From Cephalopachus bancanus (taxonomy: Eukaryota; Chordata; Mammalia; Primates; Tarsiidae), in contig JAPVLO010000001.1 of NCBI GenBank assembly GCA_027257055.1, forward strand, positions 17,030,501 to 17,094,500: DNA of 64,000 nucleotides. Reading direction: 5' to 3'. Below, one piece after another: positions 34,561 to 46,809 of this stretch; positions within the stretch are counted from its first letter, which is position 1, and each line of letters starts with the position of its first letter. The notes beneath the pieces are model-generated. The model was not told the origin of the DNA. It saw only the letters and a list, made by a program, of their open reading frames with translations, and searched no databases. The translations under genes were made by a program, and so were the position numbers.

Positions 34561-35298
34561 GGGGGCCCCGCCCCACACTCTGCCCGGGTGCCCAGGCTCT
34601 GGGGTGCCCACCCGGCTCCCCCGGCACGACGGGCCGTGTCCCTGTCCCCGAAGCCGCGTTGCAGGTCCTCCTAGCACCCCCCGCGCCACTCTGCAGCAAG
34701 CTCATGAGGACGGGGCTGGGGCCCCCCAGGCTCCCTCCCTGGGCCTGGCACTCGCTAGCACCCCGGGGACATGAGGCGGGAGGCACAGCTGCCTGAGCAC
34801 TGCCCAAGCGGTCCCCACACTCGCCTGGCCACATTTCATGTGCTGCCCTGCGGGCCTGGCACCCTCCGTGCTGCTAGTTTTGGTGTTTCACGTTCTGAGA
34901 GCATCTCTGTGTCTGAATCATTTGCTTCAAACCCTCACAGTTTCCGGCGAAACCCGCCTCCCACCCGCTCTGGGAAGCTTGGGTGGAGCGGCTGGAAAAG
35001 CAAAAACCCCAGACCAAATAAGCAACGAGAAACCCCTGTCCTGGCAAGTAACTTGCTAGGCATGCATTTGTCAGCTTTCAGCTCCCATCCGGGCCAGCTG
35101 GGAGGCAGCCCCCGGCCTTTCTCTCCAGGGAGAGCAGGACCGTCCCAGGGAGTCGGCGAGCCCCGCCCGCCGGGACGGCCGAGGCCGAAGCTCCCAGAAG
35201 CACTTCCTGAGGGGCGGACTGCAGCCGCCCCGCCCAGACTTTCTGCCCACGCGTCCTGGGCGCGGGGTGCCACGGACACTCATTCGCCGGTCACCAAC

Positions 35299-35371
35299 CT
35301 CAAAATAGAACACCTCGTCGAACTGGGGGTTGTTGGTCTTCTTCTTCACTTTTGTCTTCTTCGCCTCTGAC
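35299..35371 (-). CDS. RASA3: RASA3 exon 7 (C2B domain)
   Basis: Completes R177 and encodes residues 178-201 ([20 protein letters not shown], then FYFE). This is the C2 strand pair with the basic patch KKTKVKKKT and the C2 signature NPxFDExFxF. Acceptor GCTCGCAG; the donor GAG|GTTGGT is non-ideal. The upstream intron has a GC donor (see exon 6). Confidence 0.97.
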
Positions 35372-35716
35372 CTGCGAGCGAGAGAGGAACGATGAGGATT
35401 GCAGCGAGGTCTGCCGACTCCAGCTCTCTCGCCTGAAGGCTGAGCTCCCAAGCGCACAAGGGACTTGCTGCCTCTGCTTATCTTACAAATATTTCTGTGT
35501 GTCTCCAACCCCAGATGGTAGGCAAATCAGGAACCTTTACGGAGCCAAAAACACCCCGTGTGAGGAACACGAGGGCTCCCTTTTTTACAAAGCAACTTTA
35601 GAGCCACGAAGGAAACAAGAGGAAGTGGCAAGCACGTTCTCCCCAAAGCACGTCCTCTCGCACGGGGCCCGCCCCGCCCGCAGGCCCGGAACCGGCCCGT
35701 CGGGGAGGGGACTTGC
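35372..35716 (-). other. RASA3: RASA3 intron 6, a GC-AG intron
   Basis: At 345 bases this is the shortest intron in the window. Its donor reads AG|GCAAGT (GC at 35715-35716) and its acceptor CGCAG. The next GT in the donor region, 4 bases further on, would shift the frame against exon 7, so the GC site is required. Confidence 0.9.
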
Positions 35717-35797
35717 CTGAATGGTCCTGCCAACGTCACGGTGGCGTACGGGTCGCACTGCCCGTTCACGATGGGGAGGCCCTGGCACTCGATGACG
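35717..35797 (-). CDS. RASA3: RASA3 exon 6 (C2B domain)
   Basis: Completes R150, encodes residues 151-176 ([20 protein letters not shown], then TLAGPF) and starts R177. [11 protein letters not shown] is the C2 'SDPYVKV' loop. N161 stands where Ca2+-binding C2 domains usually have the first aspartate, which fits a Ca2+-independent C2B. V-I replaces the I-V I recall in human. The donor is the non-canonical GC at 35715-35716. Confidence 0.96.
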
Positions 35798-38700
35798 CTG
35801 AGGAGAGAGCAGAGGGCAGCGGTCGGCAGGGAGCGCAGGCCCCGGGCAAGCCGGGCCTGTTTGCGGGGAGAAGGCCCTGGACTTCACAGTGAGAAGGCAC
35901 TCAACAGCGCAGGGAGAGCGCAGACAGCCCTTGGCTTTGTCTGCGGTCTCAGGGCTCGGGGTGGATGCTGTCTTGTGTCAGCCTCCTGGGGGCTCTGTCC
36001 ACCGAGCGGTAACGGACATGTCGGCAAACGCTCATGGACGTCTGGGGAGGGAAGGGCGGGGCGTGCCTTGTTGTGTCCAGGGCCGATGGCTCCGGAAGGG
36101 GGCGGCTTCACCTTGTGACCTCTGGGACGCACGGGCCTGGACCCTTCCCGGAGGGCAGCAGGTCGTGCGCTTCCCACGGGCCAGACAGTGTCTGGGCGCC
36201 CACACCGGCCACCATGCCCGGCAGGCTTGAGCGGCAAGGGCAACTGCTGATTCCATGGCACAGAGGGAGATGCCAAGGCTGCAACCCGTCAAGGGCGTGC
36301 ACAGCCGACGGACGAACGCCACGGCCTGCGCCCGCCCACCCGCCACACCACACAGGCCTTCCAGCCGGGAGGCGCCATGTCCCACTCCACGAGTCTCCTC
36401 GCTCCCCTGCTCCCACCTGTGGGCAGAGGACCACTGCGGTGGCTCGTGGCTTTCCCTAGGTCCTGGCACGGTAGCACTGGCTACTTCAACGTCCTCGTCG
36501 GCCGATCCCATCGCCTCTGTCATCCCTGGGTCTGTTTCCAGGGATGCTTTCCTCCAGGTCATGGGTCGTCTCTGCCTGCTTCTCGGCCTGCCAGGTTTTG
36601 AGTGGCTGCTGGGCGCTGTGAACCCATGAGAGTGTCCAGGTTCTGTGGTCCTGGAAGGCACGAGGCTGCCGTGTTTTGTTCTCGGATGCTGTCGAGGTTC
36701 TTGGGTTTGGGATGATCCTTCTGAGGGCCCCTTTTCCCTCTTCTCTTGCCCAAATTCCTAACGAAAGGGCCCGGGAGGTCACCCCGTAAGCCAGAAGATG
36801 GGTTTGTATTGACCCTGTGTATTGTCCACTGATTCAGGCAGAACGTCACATCACGGCCGGAGAAGGAAGCCAGGCGCGTCTCCTGGCGGCATCTGCCCCT
36901 GTGTGGAGTGCCTTTCCTCGGGCTCCCCAGAGCGCCGGGCATTTGCCGCGTATTCCCGCTCAGGGCTGCCACCTCTGGAGCTTCCTCCACACGTCCGGGA
37001 ACTGGGCTCCTCGTCTCCAGTCTGCGTTTCCTTCACTGACGGCAAAATTCCTCAGACAGAGCCTGGCCCCCGCTACTAACTGCCGACCAGGAAACCTCCG
37101 AGCCCCCCATGACCACAGCCTCTGCATGGAAAAGGTCTGCCCTTCCGGCTGAGTCGGCGTGACTCTCACGTGTGTGGATCACGGCTGCTGAAACCTCTCC
37201 GAGAGGGATGTGGCCAGGCTGCAGGCCAGCCACCTTGGAGGCTCTCAGGACCGCTCGGGGCTGCGTCTCAGGCCTGGGCCACTCCCAGGGGCTCAGAATA
37301 ACCCTCTTCAGGCCTGCATCGGGCGGAACTTGGAATTCTTCTGTTGTCAGTTTCAACTCTTGTCGAAGCTTTCTCAGGGGCCTAGGGACAGCTTGGCCCC
37401 AAGGCGAAGGCGGGGCGTGGCGCCAGCCCTGAGAGACCGCAGGGCTCTGCACCGGGCAGGGGAGGCTCCCAGAGCTCCCAACCCCCGTGAGCGCCTCCGA
37501 GCCAGTCCCCAAAGCTCCCCTGCCAGAGCCTGTGGCACATCACGCTGCGCCAGCAGGCACCTCGGAACTTAGCAGACACGTGGAGTTCGGCGGGGCGCCC
37601 CTCCTCAGACTCACCCGGCGCCTCAGACTCCCTGAACCCCGGCCTCTGGCTTCGGGTCACCAGCCAGGCTCTGCCCCTCCCCACCGCCCAGGCTCTGTGC
37701 CGAGAACACACTCCAGGCTGGAACAGGGCCATGGGAGGCGCGCCCTGTTGGCATTCCGTGGGGGGGAGACCTGTTGGCTTCCCTCCCACAACCGTCCCAT
37801 GTCTGAAGGAGCATGTGTGACTGCGTGTTCAGCTTTTCAGTTGTTCGAGGGTGAGAGCGAATCCAGCCTCTCGTCTCACCGCCGTCAGAAGCAGAGTCCC
37901 AGCCCAGCCTCTGAGTCGGTCTGGGGACACAGACACCTCATCGTGCCCCCTCCAGCCTCTGGACATTCCATTTTCTCGCGGCTGCTGGGAGCTGGAGGAC
38001 ACCAGGCCCTCCCCTCCCTCACCGGCCGCCGTTCTCACGAGCACGCCAGGCTCCTCCTTTACAGGTGGGGCTCTGAGAGCCCACAGGACGTCTCCCCGTG
38101 AGGGCCGTGGGGTGCCCTCCTCTTCCACGCGTCTGGGGCGGTGGCCGTGCCAGGCTCTGCCGGGAGCTTCCTTGGATGCCCTGCCTCTCCACCTGTGCAC
38201 GCTGTTCTCCTGGAGCTCCTGCTCGATAAGGGAGAGCGTCGTGGATCGATCTACTATTGCTGTTAGCTTGACCCAGGACTTTTCCATTGCTCCTCTTTCT
38301 CCTCTGTTCGCTGGAATATCTCTGTTCTTCTCCCAGATTATTTACTCGGTCTTCGGCTGTCCTCCTCCCTCAGTGTGCCCACTAAACACGTATCTGCTCA
38401 TCATTAATGCAACTTCTGTCCCGCTCTGGGCACTGTTCCGGCACGTTCAGGGAGCAGGAACAGAGGTGGAGGGAGAGAGAGCAGCCCCGAAGCTCATGCT
38501 GACGTGGCCGGCTCAGCAACAAAACAGTGAGACAAGAAGTGGCAGAATTGTCATGCGTGGTCATGCCAAGGAAGGAAATAAACTAGATAACAGAGAAACA
38601 CTGGCGGTGGCCAGCCCTTTGGGCTCTGGGCTGCGGCGCGGACGAGGTCTCAAGGCCAAGGGGTCTTCCCTCGAAGGGGCAGCTCCAGATGGGACCATGA

Positions 38701-39157
38701 GGCAGGGAAGGGCCACCTGTGCCTGGGGAGGTCTGTGCGTTCCTGCTGAACCAAGGTTCTGAGCTGAATGCAGATGAGCTTTGTTGATGGGTGACTGCGA
38801 AAGGCTCAGAATGGCTCACAGCAGAGACGCTCCAGCAACAATGAGCTCACGCACTTGGACAGCACCGTGGCGTATACCGGAGGCAGTCTCTCCACGCCTC
38901 ACTTCCTGAGAGGCAAGGCAGCCTCTGGCGGGCGTCTGGAGGACGCGTGAGTGCCTCCCTCACGCCTACTCGCGAAGACCATCCGGAAAACGCTCTCCTC
39001 TCTCATTCGAAGCAGAGACAGGCTTCTGGCTGTGGTTACATAAAGACACCCTAGAGCCAAAAGAGGGTCCGTGTTCGTACCACAGCGTGCAGGATGCACC
39101 AACTCCGAGAAAAACGGCGCAGACCTCTCCCCCTCACGGCAGGGTCCTCAGTGGCAC

Positions 39158-39365
39158 GGCTGCACGACCTCGGGGGCAGGGGACACATGCCCACAGGGCT
39201 GCACGGCCCCGGGGTTGGGTCACACGCTCACGGGAGCTGCACATTCTTGGGGATTGGGGACGGACACGCATCAGGGCTACACAGCCTCGGGACCTTGGGA
39301 CACACACTCATGGGGGCTGCACACCCTCAGGGTCTGGGGACACACTCCCTCAGAGGCTGCCCGAG
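39158..39365. repeat. Minisatellite, unit about 39 bases (GGGCTGCACNNCCTCGGG)
   Basis: Five degenerate copies start near 39158, 39197, 39235, 39274 and 39314. Each has GGCTGCAC, CTCGGGG and GACACACNCTCA segments. Confidence 0.8.
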
Positions 39366-41719
39366 ATCACGGAAAGCACACGCCTTGCTCTAATATGGGC
39401 ATATTTCCACAGACACACCTGCCTAGGGCCAATCCTACACAGGACAAACGCCAGGAGCAGACGCGAATCGCAGGCACGGAAGGACAGGAGGACGCCGCAC
39501 CGGCCATCCTCAGGAACCGCCTCGTGCCCAGAGGGGCTCGAGACCCCAAGGGACCCACAAGCTGGCTTGCGTGGAGCTTGATGCACAGGAAGAAGCAGTG
39601 TCTCACCCTGGCGTCTGTGGGCCTCGACGGTTCAGCCTCCGACACAGCCGTGCCTCGAGCGACAGCCACGGCCAGAAAATCCCATCCACTTCCCCCTTCC
39701 CCCCACTTGGCCACGCGCTGGCGCCTTCGCTTGCCGCCCCCAGGAGAAGGTGCCTCCCAGGACCCAAAGCTGTCTCAACCCGGCCTGGGCCGTGGACGAG
39801 GCCAGCCATGGTCACGCTGTGGTCACCCAATCCCCAGGGCTGGCCTTGGAGGGCTTCCTGCCCCGGAAGAGGTAACCGCTGGCTCACACCTCCCCCAGGT
39901 GTCCTCTCCTCAGGGCTGGCTTTGGAGGGATTCCCGCCCTCAGGAGGGAGCCAAGGATAAATATGCCCTCAGCTTCTCTTTCTGTTTGCCATTTCCTAAT
40001 AATGAAAAGTCACATATTTATTGGGCTTGGCTGGAAAACAGGCTGCTTCTGGGTGGTGTCCCCAAGGTTGCCCCCTCTGACAGTCAGCCAGCAGCAAGCG
40101 TGCAGGGCGGCATGGCCAGTGTCCTCAGCGGCCGCTCGGGTATCCAAGGCGGCCAGGGCACCTGCACGTTCTCTAAACTCCTGAGGGATTCTGAGGGTGC
40201 TCAAGGTGGAAGGTGCAGCTGCGAGCACGTGCAGGGAGTCACTGGCACACGAACCTGTCTCCCCTGACCCTTCCTGAACTGCTCCCACCCCACTGGGTCT
40301 AGCCTCCACTCGCGGCCCTGGCACGAGGCGGTGCTGGCGCACTTGTGGCCGCCCTGCTCCAGCTGTCCGGTCCTCTTCTTTCCTCCCAGCTGGAAGACCT
40401 GTACTCCCCCGATGCTGGCACCATCGTGGACTCAGTGGCCTTGCTGGCACGGGGTCAGCCCCCAGTGTATTTTTGCAATCGATGTAGTAAATGCTGAGAG
40501 GCAGGATGGGACCTTCACTGCTCCCTGGGCAGCGCCACCCTGCCCACTCAAGGTGGCCGTCAGCACCTTACAACCCGCCCCACTGGCACTGGGGGGACAT
40601 GCCACACACCCAGCAGAGAACATCAGCCCAAACCCATGAGAAATGCACATACACAGAGGTCTGGGAAGATGTCTAGCTACCCGTTCTGCCTTAAACCTGC
40701 TCCCAGGCGGAGGTGTGAGCGCCGTGTCCTTGGGCCCTGGAGCAGCCGCAGGCAGGAGCCGCCCTTGAGCTGGCACGGCTGGTCCTGCCCTCCGTGACCT
40801 TTCCGGTCTCTGGGGGCGAGGGCTGTTGCCACATCCGGAGGATTCCCACGGCTCTCCGGCGCCCTCGGGGCTCGTGGGTGCTGCCTGGCTTTCATTCTTC
40901 CCCCTGGCTGAGAGCTCATGCAGTCTTGTTCCTTGCGAGGCTCGTATGAACCGGCCTCCTGCGCCTTTTGAACAAGGATGTCAGCCTTTAAAAAACACCG
41001 GTGGCAAGTCTCCTCTCCCTGCTGCTGGACCCGACGGTGGCGAATGCCTTTGTGGAAGAGCACTGGTGAGCCTCGCCCAGCACGCCGGGCCTGCTCCACT
41101 CCCGAGTTCCCAGCTGTGACTCGGCCTGGTGCGTGAGCCACTGCCACAGCCCAGCAGCCTGGACCGACCCCGGGCCGTCCTCAGCCATCAGGCTGGACAG
41201 TCTCATGGCAGCACTGAGGGCCGTAGTGCAGGGACCTCGGGGGCAACGGAGAAGGGGCCCCTCAGCCTCCTCCAGCCTGCAGGGGCCGGAGGGCGGCACG
41301 CCAAGACCAAGCCTCAGTCCCTGTGAGTCTCGGGGCAGGGAAAGAGCATTTCTGGTCGGGGATCTGGCGACTGATCTCGGCCCAGGTGGAGAGCGCCTGA
41401 GCCTTTGACCGCTTCTTCCGGACGGGGACAGAGGAGGGGGTGGCCTTTCTGAAAAGGGGTGGGGAAAAAGCCCACGCGGGAAGGCGAGAAGAGGGACCCT
41501 ACAGCCTGCCTGGTGCATCAGGGCACAGCCTGAGGACAGATCTCAGCTGGGTGTGTCCTCCAAGGCCCACGGCTGGGCTGGTTTTCAGCAGGTGAGCAAA
41601 GTAGCGTGTGCACATCTGCACACCTTCTGGAGGCCCGGCTTCCTGCAGACGAAAGGGGTTCCCCATCCCCCCACCCCACGTACAGAGCCCTGCTGTGCAG
41701 TGCCAGGCTAACGTCAAAC

Positions 41720-41800
41720 ACAAGTACACCTCACACCTCACACACACACATACGTCCACACACTCCCACTCACACACCCATACACACACACCATGCATCC
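41720..41800. repeat. CA-rich microsatellite
   Basis: About 80 bases of ACACAC interrupted by CT and TA, from CACAAGTACACCTCACACC to CACACACACCATG. Confidence 0.75.
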
Positions 41801-42122
41801 CAGCTAGAAAGCTCCCTGGGCCCAGGGGGGGCCTGAGTTCAAGCCCTCTGACTCGGTCTCCTTATCTCTAAGGCACAGAAGCCACACCCACTCCTGGCTT
41901 CATGGAGCACAGAGCGCTGGCTGTGTGCAAAAGCCCAAAACACCCTGTCTCGGGGTGGGCATCTGCTTTATTGAGGATGTCTAAAAAATGAGCCAGAACT
42001 CCTAAACACAACACAACTGAGCCCGAAAATTCGAAATGTCTCTTTAAAGCAACCAGCCGTGCTTCTGGGGTCAGGCATGTCACTCACACAGACGCGGCGG
42101 CGGCGGGGGCGATGTGTCTTAC

Positions 42123-42199
42123 CGTGTGGCCAGCTTGTGGCAGACGATGCCCGTGTCTGTGATGACCTCGCTCAGCCTCAGCTCCAGGTGGACCTTGCC
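42123..42199 (-). CDS. RASA3: RASA3 exon 5 (start of C2B)
   Basis: Encodes residues 125-149 ([20 protein letters not shown], then HKLAT) and starts R150. It carries the last strand of C2A ([12 protein letters not shown]) and the linker into C2B. Donor CG|GTAAGA, acceptor CCTGCAG. I142 replaces the V I recall in human. Confidence 0.96.
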
Positions 42200-43604
42200 C
42201 TGCAGGCACAAGGACAGCATGTCACCAAGGGAGGGACCACATGTGGCCGGGACGCATGGCGGCAAGCCTCAAGTGCCACGCGGACGCAAGGCTACCCGAC
42301 CCTGGGGTGCCCGGCGTGCACGGCCCATGCATTCCAATCCCAGCCTCGGGGCCACGTGGCCTTTCTCCAAAAAACGCAGACAATAGGGCTACGCGACCCC
42401 ACGCCCAGCTGCACGTGCTCTGTGCTGCCTCGGAAGTGAGTGTCCAAAGAGGAAGGAAAGGCTATTCCGTCAAGCTGCTCCCAGGGGCACCGTGTGCGCT
42501 AAGCCGCTCACATGTCCACTTATGTGACTGGACCTCGCTGTCAGACACCCTACAGCTCACAGGTGGGCAGCAGGGTGGAGCCCAGGGAAGGGGTGCTGTC
42601 TCCCGGATGGGACTGCACCCTTCCCTCACTTACACCTACTGCAGGGGAGGCCCAGGTGGAGACCCCAGGAACTTCGGGGTGCTGATCACGCAAGCAAGGC
42701 TCATGGACACTTCCAGAAGAACAGGAGCGAGGCGGCTGGCCTGCAAGCCAGGCTGCCCCAGGTGTCCACCTGACTGTGGCAGTTTGCTCAGGTCACGCAG
42801 CCTGGGGGTGCTGAGTGGGCGGGACGTACAGACCCACCCAGGATGCCAGGAGGGACAGAGGAGCCCGGAAAAAGAGAAGGGACAATCACAGAGTCATGCG
42901 TACATCACACACGCTGTCTACACGGATAGGGTCAAAATTAAAACTTTTTAACTAGAAAAAGGAGGCTGGACTGGATCACGGCCAAGGTCCTGACTAAATA
43001 TTCTAGACTCTCCAGCTTGGGGAGAGCCCTCCAAATGCTGCTGTGTCTCAAAAGAAATGGGACCAGAGCCGCTGGCAAACGGCACAGGCACGACCTCACC
43101 CGCTGCCCAGGCCTGCTGCATCTCAGAACGGCATGTGGTGCCTGCGATGGCTGCTGGTCGCAGGGCACTGCCACCTTCCCAGGCAGCTCTGGGAGATGCC
43201 TGCTCTGTCGCCCCGAGCAGGTGCCCCTCCTGGGGCTCAGTCCCCACCTGGGGCCATGCGGCCGGGCGGCACTGTGTTTATGGAGGGACCAGGAGGTCCC
43301 GCCATGTCTGCTGGATCCCGGGTGCCTGACACTGGCGCAGTTCCCGTAGCACGTCGGTCTCCCTGCCTGGCTGCACTCAGGCCCAGACGTGACCTCGGAG
43401 ACCCCCCGGAAAGCGCTCAGCCCCACCTGGGGCGCATCACTAAGTCGAGAGGGGAGGGAGGGTCGGGGAGACAAGGGCACTGATGGCCCCTGTGGTGTGG
43501 AGAACGCCCGGGCTAGAGCAGGCCCTCGGAACGAGAACCAGAGGTCCAGTCTCTCCTTCAGAAAGCACACCTGAGCCAGGGCTTGGGGCTGGCACATGGG
43601 GTGC

Positions 43605-44470
43605 CCCCCCACAGGCACGCCTCGAGGCCACCGCACCCTTCCGCCCGTGGTGCCACCTCTCGTCCCCACGGGCACGCCTCGAGGCCACCGCACCCTTACG
43701 CCCGTGGTGCCACCTCTCGTCCCCACGGGCACGCCTCGAGGCCACCGCACCCTTCCGCCCGTGGTGCCACCTCTCGTCCCCACGGGCACGCCTCGAGGCC
43801 ACCGCACCCTTCCGCCCGTGGTGCCACCTCTCGTCCCCACGGGCACACCTCGAGGCCACTGCACCCTTCCGCCCGTGGTGCCTCCTCTCGTCCCCACGGG
43901 CACGCCTCGAGGCCACCGCACCCTTCCGCCCGTGGTGCCACCTCTCGTCCCCACGGGCACACCTCGAGGCCACCGCACCCTTCCGCCCGTGGTGCCACCT
44001 CTCGTCCCCACGGGCACGCCTCGAGGCCACCGCACCCTTCCGCCCGTGGTGCCTCCTCTCGTCCCCACGGGCACACCTCGAGGTCACCGCACCCTTCCGC
44101 CCGTGGTGCCACCTCTCGTCCCCACGGGCACACCTCGAGGCCACCGCACCCTTCCGCCCGTGGTGCCTCCTCTCGTCCCCACGGGCACACCTCGAGGTCA
44201 CCTCACCCTTCCGCCCGTGGTGCCACCTCTCATCCCCACGGGCACACCTCGAGGCCACCGCACCCTTCCGCCCGTGGTGCCTCCTCTCGTCCCCACGGGC
44301 ACACCTCGAGGTCACTGCATCCTCCCGCCCGTGGTGCCACCTCCCGTCTCCACAACACCTTGAAGCCACCACATCCTCCGCCCACGGCGTCACCTCTTGT
44401 CAGGGGCACACCTCGAGGCCACCATGCCACCTCGCCTGAGGTGTCACCTCTCGTCCCCATGGGCACACCA
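43605..44470. repeat. 57-base minisatellite, 13 regular copies
   Basis: Unit: CACGGGCACGCCTCGAGGCC, then ACCGCACCCTTCCGCCCGTG, then GTGCCACCTCTCGTCCC. The CTCGAGG core falls every 57 bases from 43621 to 44305 (13 copies), followed by decayed units to about 44470. Because 57 is divisible by three and the unit has no stop in several frames, long open frames occur on both strands. Each unit contains CCACGGGC and its reverse complement GCCCGTGG, plus the palindrome CCTCGAGG. Confidence 0.96.
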
Positions 44471-46809
44471 AGGCCAGCCAGCCCTCCTTCCCAGGGCCTC
44501 CCCTCCCCTCCCCACGGGTGTGTGGTTTGGCAAGCGCGCGGTGCCGTAGACACGACCGGCAACTTCCCACCCGGGCCTCCCTCACTCAGAGCAGACTGAG
44601 CCTGCCTGCTGGGGACACCCTCGGTCCTGCATCTGCCGAGGGCCCCAGGCTGAGGGGCGGCCTGACCCTCTGAGGCCCACTGGAGGCCCAGAGGAGTAGA
44701 TGGTCTGCTCCTAACAAGTCCCTCCAGCACCCTCCCACCCCTGAGGAGCACTGCGGAGCCCTCCCCTGTCCCCAGCCCTTGGCCTGGCACTCAAGGGGCC
44801 CAAAGCAGGCCTACTTGACCCAGACGGGGCCCCTGCCACCTGCTGTGAGTGTAGGGAGCATGGGCCAGGGTCTGGCCTCCCACCCCCAGCTCCAGCCCCC
44901 AGAGCAAATCCTTGGGACCGGCGATGGACGGCGGGTCAGGGAGTGGGCACACACACCCCGTGCCAGTGCTGTGGCAGGAAAGCAAAGGCTGACCCAGACG
45001 GCCCTCTCCGCCGTCCCTCCCGCACGTTGGCCGGAGGTTGTGCGGCGGGGCTCGGGCATCACCGGCAATTCTCCGCAGGCCGGGCGGGGGGGCTCTGCTG
45101 TCTTCAGGCCATGAGCACCAAAGATGGGCCAAAGGATGGAACTCCCCACCAGCTCACCCACAGCACGGCCCTCCCACCGGCCCCTCAAGGGCCTGGGGGT
45201 GCACCCCCACCGCTCGAGTCTGAGACCCGCAGGGCCACGACACCAGAGCACTGGAGCGTCTTCATCTGCTGAAGAATCAGAGGTGCGGTCAGACCGGCCT
45301 CAGTACGCGCCTGCACGCCCACCCTGGCCTCCGGAGCAGAGCCCAGGGCACTTTGTCAGGTGCTGTCAGGACCTGGGCGCCCGTGACACCCCTGCGTAGA
45401 CCCTTCCTCACCAGGAGCACGCTGCTGTTGGAGGGTTTGTGTCGTTTCCGGCGTCCGATGACTTGGGATCGGGATGGCAGGAGATGAAACCCACAGAACA
45501 AGTGCTAAGCTGCACCTGGAAGGACCAGTGTCCTGCTAGCATGTTGATTAAGCACCTGCAGATCCGAAGGCCCCACCTGCGGTGCCCACGCGGAAGGGAC
45601 TGGCCTGCAAGGCGGGGCGGCGGCGCCTCCCCCAGGGCCACGGAAACAATCCAGGCCAGAGCCACCGCCGCCAGGCGCCCACCGGGGTGTGTCCTGCCTG
45701 GGGCTGGCAGGGGGCAACTCTCCAGCGCTCCGTGGCAGACTCCAGGGCAGCGACTGAGACGGCTGCTCGGCCACGCCTGCACCCACCTGGGCTGGAATGG
45801 GCCGGCTCTCTCTTGCCTGCCCGGTCCAGTGCAGCTGCAGACAAGGGGAGTGACGGGACCTGGGGGTCTGAGCTCCTGCCACACACCACGGGGTCCCTGG
45901 GCCGTGGGGACCCCAGCCCCTCCCCAGCCGGGCTCTGCCGTGGAGACGTGCAGGAAAGGAGCCCTGAGCCACGCCAGCCGCCCTTTCCTGGGACCCCGAC
46001 CCTCACAGGTTGGGCAGCTGGCATCAGGCGGGACGGGAAAAGCCCAGGGCAAACCTGCAGCTGCTGACAGTTCCTGGCCGCCCTGCCCGCTGACCTTGAC
46101 CCTCAGATCCCAGACTGCGGCCAAGGCGGGCCTCGCCCCACCCCCAGCTCCTGGGCCTCCCTGCACAGCAGGTCACCTGCAGCCCGAGGCCCCCTCCCCT
46201 GAGAGGGAGCTGAGAGCTCACACTTGGGGCGCCGGGGCGCCTGTCCCTGCACAAACCCAGACGGTGCCACAGGGACACAAGACTGGGATCCCCAGTCACG
46301 TCCTCGGAGCAACACTCACCAAGGAGGAGCCATCCCCCCGCCCCCTGCCACCACTGCAGGGGCCTTCATCCACTGGCGCCTCCCCCTGGCCGGAGACTAC
46401 GGCTGCCATGTAGCTCACCACATCTCGGCTCAGGGAAGGTCTGACCCTGTTAGCCCAAGCACCAGTCACCAGCACTATCCCAGCCACAGCGGCCACACAG
46501 GACGCTGGGGGCCATGCAGGTACTGGCACAGGACTGCCACAGCTGGCAGGTGAGAATCGCACCGCACCAAGGCTATACATAACCAAGGGAACCCCATAGG
46601 GCCGATGTCAGCTCCCTGCCAACCACAGATAGGAAGAAATTGTCTACCCCGAAGAGAAGGAGCCAGAAAAATAACTCTGACAATAGGAAAAAACAGAGTT
46701 CTCCGACACCCCAAAAGATCACACCAACTCTCCAGTAACGAACCCTAACCAAAATTAAATTGTTGCATTAATTGTTAAAGTAATAATTCCAGACATAGAA
46801 TTCAAAAGT

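Larger units (their letters stand above)
30710..35298 (-). other. RASA3: RASA3 intron 7
   Basis: 4589 bases. Holds the 28-base/170-base higher-order array (30740-31680), an Alu (32200-32500) and a 50-base minisatellite (34240-34560). 32510-34230 and 34560-35290 look unique. The donor GTTGGT is weak. Confidence 0.8.
35798..42122 (-). other. RASA3: RASA3 intron 5
   Basis: 6325 bases. Mostly unique sequence. It includes a 39-base minisatellite (39158-39365), a CA-rich tract (41720-41800) and a possible ancient repeat remnant at 38420-38600 whose text resembles old 'ctgggcactgttc...' elements. No exon or RNA gene recognised. Confidence 0.75.

Noticed and set aside
43440..44600. Five long overlapping open frames (255-378 residues) on both strands
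   Set aside because: They are produced by a 57-base tandem repeat whose length is a multiple of three. They encode only 19-residue repeats, with no domain, and lie in an intron.
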